Origin: an uncultured Verrucomicrobia subdivision 3 bacterium
GTDB lineage: Bacteria; Verrucomicrobiota; Verrucomicrobiae; Limisphaerales; CAMLLE01
Assembly: GCA_946480555.1 (NCBI GenBank)
Contig: CAMLLE010000086.1
Location: forward strand, 1-9,181
DNA length: 9,181 nucleotides
Reading direction: 5' to 3'
Positions 9,101 to 9,181 of this stretch are shown piece by piece. The notes under the pieces were generated by a model that saw nothing but the letters and a program-made list of their open reading frames with translations, did not search any database and was not told the DNA's origin. The stretch's first letter is position 1. Each line of letters starts with the position of its first letter. The position numbers and the translations under genes were made by a program.

Positions 9101-9181
9101 GCCGGCTTCTCCGTGCGGCTGTTCCCGCCGCCGGGTGTGCCGGTCTCGATCAGCTACTTTACCGAGGGGATGAGTGCGACA
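2..9181 (+). CDS. Giant modular Calx-beta/DUF11 extracellular protein, internal fragment open at both ends
   Basis: One frame beginning at base 2 runs the full window without a stop, giving 3060 residues; the same frame was followed line by line and reads sensibly at both edges, so there is no frameshift. The product is a chain of beta-sandwich modules: three carboxypeptidase-regulatory-like repeats, six Calx-beta, six DUF11, four split Ig-like modules carrying guest domains, and two unique domains. Such composition is typical of secreted or surface proteins of Verrucomicrobiota and related phyla. Calx-beta modules suggest calcium-stabilised rigid segments; adhesion or a structural fibre is the likely role, but this is inference. 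Only two Cys (residues 1674 and 2577 of the fragment) and about 13 Lys are present, as in other very long repeat proteins. Start codon, signal peptide and C-terminal anchor lie outside the window. An alternative is a polymer-associated protein with an embedded hydrolase outside the view; no catalytic motif is visible here. Confidence 0.95.
173..421 (+). repeat. Carboxypeptidase-regulatory-like repeat 2
   Basis: Residues 58-140. It opens with G-G-T-V-A-G-L-V, continues with an A-Q-V-T-I-T strand, and has the signature D-G-T-Y-S-F-F-P-V-E-P-G-P-V-S-V. Domain length and strand order fit a complete CarboxypepD_reg-like sandwich. It follows repeat 1 without a linker. Confidence 0.75.
422..670 (+). 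repeat. Carboxypeptidase-regulatory-like repeat 3
   Basis: Residues 141-223. It opens GSITGVVYHTDG, has PIPSATVTISG, and then the signature LGQFSFDVVPLGSYSVRG. This is the clearest of the three copies. It ends at NIVVKP, directly before the first Calx-beta module, so the protein changes here from one repeat class to the other. Confidence 0.8.
674..997 (+). repeat. Calx-beta module 1
   Basis: Residues 225-332. It shows the full Calx-beta pattern: an N-terminal A-S-L-T-E-G-N motif, a V-S-Y-S-T-A-N-G-S-A strand, A-D-F-F-A-A-S-G-T-L-I-F-A-P-G, then IEPNETFSVNL and the closing G-T-I-V-N-N-D-G. The acidic residues of EGN, EPNE and NDG occupy the positions that coordinate Ca2+ in Na+/Ca2+ exchanger Calx-beta domains; binding here is inferred. 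Confidence 0.88.
998..1141 (+). repeat. Split Ig-like module 1, N-terminal half
   Basis: Residues 333-380. It carries the motif DHFVWSAIP, then VNETFPVAVTAMDAFDNVV and FAGPVTLSG. The F-x-V-x-V-x-A-x-D-x-x-x-N-x-V-x-x-F-x-G-x-V-x-L-S pattern is that of the first strands of bacterial Ig-like domains. The sandwich does not close here; the sequence passes into another domain. Confidence 0.6.
1142..1693 (+). other. Guest domain 1: jelly-roll-like module, Bacteroidetes style
   Basis: Residues 381-564, about 184 residues. Visible landmarks are YHDARLQSIYLAGELG, then NITGLALDV, FTIRMKHT, GWTVVVQT, GTGWLALPFTAPFAYNG and NLIIDFSFNNSFYT. I recall this order (Y-x-D-A-R-x-Q-x-I-Y, I-x-x-L-A, F-x-I-x-x-K-H-T, G-W-x-x-V, W-x-x-x-x-F-x-x-P-F-x-Y-x-G-x-x-N-L-I-I) from cell-surface proteins of Bacteroidetes and Verrucomicrobiota, where its function is not known. 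It sits between the two halves of the Ig-like module, where the other three copies have a DUF4082-like domain. Confidence 0.55.
1694..1840 (+). repeat. Split Ig-like module 1, C-terminal half
   Basis: Residues 565-613. It contains SGSFTNGIWGGNLTVQQ and LVLRADDGDGHLGDSAPLDV. The F-x-N-G-x-W-x-G-x-x-x-V strand pair and the L-R-A-D-D-G end resemble the last strands of bacterial Ig-like domains. It runs directly into DUF11 module 1. Confidence 0.6.
1844..2203 (+). repeat. DUF11 module 1
   Basis: Residues 615-734. Diagnostic DUF11 features are NDLALAVSDSPDPV, L-T-Y-T-L-T-V-T-N-S-G-P, A-x-x-V-V-L-T-N-x-L-P, the strand G-A-I-A-G-A-S-S-A-T-V-T-I, G-S-L-T-N-R-A-N-I-V-R-G-E-V-D and G-N-D. DUF11 is a beta-sandwich found repeated in large surface proteins of bacteria and archaea; its specific role is unknown. 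Confidence 0.88.
2210..2545 (+). repeat. Calx-beta module 2
   Basis: Residues 737-848. It shows P-E-G-N-S, VVYTTTNGTALATADF, FLPGETNRTIEV, GDTIVEPNETFFVNL and the closing ATITNDDG. This is the best match to the Calx-beta consensus in the window, including all the expected acidic positions. Confidence 0.9.
2546..2698 (+). repeat. Split Ig-like module 2, N-terminal half
   Basis: Residues 849-899. It carries GQIDHFDWAGIPSPQFANEP, then FAVSVIAKDSAGNTVSNYSGPALLS. It is very close to module 3 in both protein and DNA around the IDHFDWA motif, which points to a recent common origin of these two units. Confidence 0.6.
2699..3127 (+). other. Guest domain 2: DUF4082-like module
   Basis: Residues 900-1042. 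Landmarks are YTFGYSFTPNTN, VTHVRHYFGNKVSIW, a stretch ending in LLASQSV, GSWVETQLNAPLALTAGVRYRVTVYT, YYYRFDVGSTFSNGVI and the end WWFVDLRYNV. DUF4082 modules show the same order: G-x-x-F, V-x-x-V-R-x-Y, V-S-L-W, G-x-L-L-A, W-x-x-x-x-x-x-x-P-V-x-L-x-A-G-x-x-Y-x-V and W-x-V-D-x-x-F. They are beta-sandwich accessory domains of secreted proteins, possibly carbohydrate binding; the ligand is unknown. Confidence 0.65.
3128..3289 (+). repeat. Split Ig-like module 2, C-terminal half
   Basis: Residues 1043-1096. It contains PNMTTTFTNGVWSGPVTLAA and LFLSASDGDGHRGDSAPF. The usual L-R-A-D-D-G is altered to L-S-A-S-D-G, but the G-H-x-G-D-S ending is kept. It flows into DUF11 module 2. Confidence 0.6.
3290..3649 (+). 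repeat. DUF11 module 2
   Basis: Residues 1097-1216. Features are DDLLLTVSDTPDPVGAGANL, T-Y-T-V-T-V-S-N-T-G-P, V-V-V-T-N-R-L, VGTLAAGATATMTV, GSITNIAGVTRAEPDAFAGN. The first N/D and the closing G-N-N are 324 bases apart, as in modules 1, 4 and 6. Confidence 0.88.
3653..3985 (+). repeat. Calx-beta module 3
   Basis: Residues 1218-1328. It shows NIVEGN, VSYYTTNGTALVGSDY, GTLVFAPGQTTTNIIV, GDTEIEVNESFSLAL and LILNDDG. The usual EPNETF is replaced by EVNESF, and the final strand by TLILNDDG, so acidic residues at the presumed Ca2+ sites are kept. Confidence 0.88.
3986..4138 (+). repeat. Split Ig-like module 3, N-terminal half
   Basis: Residues 1329-1379. It carries GQIDHFDWAVVPSPQYVNEP, FPVMVTAKDSFGDTVTDF and AGPVTLS. 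Its DHFDW motif lies exactly 1440 bases (480 codons) after that of module 2. Confidence 0.6.
4139..4573 (+). other. Guest domain 3: DUF4082-like module
   Basis: Residues 1380-1524. Landmarks are GYSFTPNTN, VTHVRHYFGTKVSIW, GSSWSETQLPSPVTLLAGVR, FTFPNGTI and SRWLVDVRYTVG. It aligns with guest domain 2 along its length. The aromatic-rich YYYRF strand of copy 2 is TYRWNNS here, so surface aromatics differ between copies. Confidence 0.65.
4574..4729 (+). repeat. Split Ig-like module 3, C-terminal half
   Basis: Residues 1525-1576. It contains MLSGSFTNGIWAGPVVLEAP, then GENVILRADDGNGHAGEANG. The APGE(N/D)-(V/I) wording is shared only with module 4, not with modules 1 and 2. Confidence 0.6.
4730..5089 (+). 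repeat. DUF11 module 3 (DVRSNL subtype, one Cys)
   Basis: Residues 1577-1696. It reads NDLSVFVTATPAPADVRSNL, then T-Y-T-I-S-V-T-N-T-G-P, AVMLTNILPLEVNFLSA, LGTLAGGATAEVVI and RGEPDSDFMNN. It shares DVRSNL-x-Y and LPLE-x-N only with module 5 and is one codon longer to its closing N-N than modules 1, 2, 4 and 6. One of the only two cysteines in the window is here, in LTNICSVS. It is followed by a unique domain instead of Calx-beta. Confidence 0.88.
5111..5737 (+). other. Alpha/beta insert domain, ThuA / class I amidotransferase-like fold
   Basis: Residues 1704-1912, about 209 residues, not repeated in the window. The order is a first strand VALLAADD, a helix-like NDVRTKLLATGLF, a strand VDAFDM, L-x-x-L-T-D-Y-A-A-V-L-V-W, LGNLLADYVDSGGGVVAAVF, the motif DDPGHPILDGV, an AHWNNNRPLVVTRE hairpin, GGRVVALNMF and a final helix GGRLMANALLWSA. 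This Rossmann-type order and the HPI-x-x-G-V motif are typical of ThuA-like and related amidotransferase-like folds. No cysteine is present in the domain, so the nucleophile of true class I glutamine amidotransferases is missing; a binding or structural role is more likely than catalysis. It lies between DUF11 modules 3 and 4. Confidence 0.6.
5759..6118 (+). repeat. DUF11 module 4
   Basis: Residues 1920-2039. Features are DDLSIAVMESADPVAFSNIL, T-I-V-A-T-N-S-G-P, GVMLTNIFPS, F-G-T-I-P-G-G-S-N-A-T-L-T-V and GTLTNLATVARAEPDGYLRN. It restores the repeat series after the alpha/beta insert; a short Gly/Ser linker (PGGGSVQ) precedes it. Confidence 0.87.
6122..6451 (+). repeat. Calx-beta module 4 (divergent)
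   Basis: Residues 2041-2150. It shows GEITEGD, FGYVTFEGSAVAGIDYSNAS, FAPGETNKLIVVPV, NEFDENFFVNI and a closing LITDND. The usual G-D-x-x-x-E-P-N-E is N-D-L-L-N-E-F-D-E, and the ITNDDG end is ITDNDP. It is followed directly by another Calx-beta rather than by an Ig-like half. Confidence 0.82.
6458..6790 (+). repeat. Calx-beta module 5
   Basis: Residues 2153-2263. It shows AQLVEGNVGSTNALFNVTLS, VSFSTSPNTASAGVDY, FFAAGQTSAVVPV, ITIESDEAFFVNL and GTIVNDDG. The central strand lacks the usual T-x-N-G-T-A turn (SPNTASAG instead). It forms the only directly adjacent Calx-beta pair in the window. Confidence 0.87.
6791..6943 (+). repeat. Split Ig-like module 4, N-terminal half
   Basis: Residues 2264-2314. 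It carries GELYQFQWALIPSPQFVSEP, FAVTLTAQDSSGNTLSSF and SGTAMLSA. The DHFxW motif is changed to YQFQW, making this the most diverged opening of the four, while IPSPQF and the EPF strand are kept. Confidence 0.58.
6944..7372 (+). other. Guest domain 4: DUF4082-like module
   Basis: Residues 2315-2457. Landmarks are YTVGYSFTPSTN, VTHVRHYSGTKVSLW, GTWTETPLPEPVQLLANVRY, YYRFDLPFTFAHGAI and PRWYFVDFRY. It has the same length as guest domain 2 on these boundaries. A stretch of 24 bases (7047-7070) is identical to 2802-2825 in guest domain 2, over the VTHVRHY motif. Confidence 0.65.
7373..7528 (+). repeat. Split Ig-like module 4, C-terminal half
   Basis: Residues 2458-2509. It contains PTITASFTNGIWSGNIAVQA, then PGEDIVLRASDGDGHSGRAE. 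It is closest to module 3 through the APGE(D/N) wording and passes directly into DUF11 module 5. Confidence 0.6.
7529..7888 (+). repeat. DUF11 module 5 (DVRSNL subtype, one Cys)
   Basis: Residues 2510-2629. It reads NDLSVYMSASPDRGDVRSNL, then Y-S-I-I-V-S-N-S-G-P, INLTNVLPLELNLVS, VVCNLGSLTGASTASVTI and ELFLGNN. It is the sister of module 3. It alone lacks the R-(G/A)-E-(P/V)-D motif near the end (STSVTELF instead). It has the second cysteine of the window and is again followed by a unique domain instead of Calx-beta. Confidence 0.85.
7910..8671 (+). other. Unique beta-rich domain, possibly propeller-like
   Basis: Residues 2637-2890, about 254 residues, following a PPPGGG linker. It contains short recurring strand patterns of the type used in propeller blades: GVALSESRFFVTGDS, then LITDLRTRRVYVLANG, TLLALDSETGLLTGES, FSGYGHFVIHVSGQVYDI, LNLVYVLDSETIVRTRV, MASFVVSIPDGRWYFHH. 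The repeating D-S-E-T-G/I and V-Y-V-L-A/D elements resemble PQQ/Kelch-like blades, roughly four to six of them. No catalytic motif is visible and I do not recognise a named family. It lies between DUF11 modules 5 and 6. Confidence 0.45.
8681..9040 (+). repeat. DUF11 module 6
   Basis: Residues 2894-3013. Features are DDLVLSQDVPPAVVALGSQL, T-Y-T-L-R-L-T-N-T-G-P, SVMLTNILPAGVAFVSATPS, F-G-T-L-A-G-G-A-S-A-E-L-S-V and GTLTNVANVVRGEPDGYLPN. It is a near-consensus copy and restores the normal series after the unique domain. Confidence 0.88.
9047..9181 (+). repeat. Calx-beta module 6, cut by the window end
   Basis: Residues 3016-3060. The first strands are present: ADIEVVEGNSGSF, FSVRLFPPPGVPVSISYFTE. 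The acidic E-P-N-E and N-D-D-G parts lie beyond the window. The frame is open at the last base, so the gene continues downstream. Confidence 0.8.

Noticed and set aside
2..9181. Intramolecular Lys-Asn isopeptide cross-links as in Gram-positive pilins and adhesins
   Set aside because: Most modules contain no lysine at all, so this mechanism cannot be general here.

Overview
The whole window is the inside of one very large plus-strand gene. Reading from base 2 there is no stop codon and no frame break to base 9181, which gives at least 3060 codons open at both ends. Neither the start nor the stop is in view, so the signal peptide, promoter, ribosome binding site, C-terminal anchor or sorting signal, terminator and neighbouring genes cannot be assessed. 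I see no RNA gene, CRISPR array, insertion sequence or second gene. The open frames on the minus strand and in the other plus frames are shadows of a GC-rich, codon-biased repeat gene.

The translation is an extracellular-type modular protein built from beta-sandwich repeats. In order: three carboxypeptidase-regulatory-like repeats (2-670), then a long series of Calx-beta modules (six, the last cut by the window end), six DUF11 modules of about 120 residues, and four copies of a composite Ig-like module. Each composite starts with a DHFxW...VNEPF...GPVTLS half and ends with an FTNGxWxG...LRADDGxGHxG half. A separate 'guest' domain sits between the halves: a Bacteroidetes-style jelly-roll-like module in copy 1 and a DUF4082-like module in copies 2 to 4. 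The basic super-repeat is Ig N-half, guest, Ig C-half, DUF11, Calx-beta, and it measures 1440 bases (480 codons) between the DHFDW motifs of copies 2 and 3.

Twice the regular order is broken by a non-repeated domain placed between two DUF11 modules: an alpha/beta domain resembling ThuA or class I glutamine-amidotransferase-like folds (about 5111-5737), and a beta-rich, possibly propeller-like domain (about 7910-8671). The protein has only 2 cysteines and about 13 lysines in 3060 residues by my hand translation.

The organism is most likely a free-living member of the Verrucomicrobiota (Pedosphaera/Limisphaerales type), or otherwise of the PVC group. The reasons are the GC-rich coding, the combination of Calx-beta, DUF11 and split Ig-like modules, and the recurrent LTN and FTNGxWxG wording. 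This assignment rests on recall of such proteins, not on a search. The likely role is a secreted or surface-exposed adhesive or structural fibre, with Calx-beta modules that may bind calcium. No enzyme activity can be supported.
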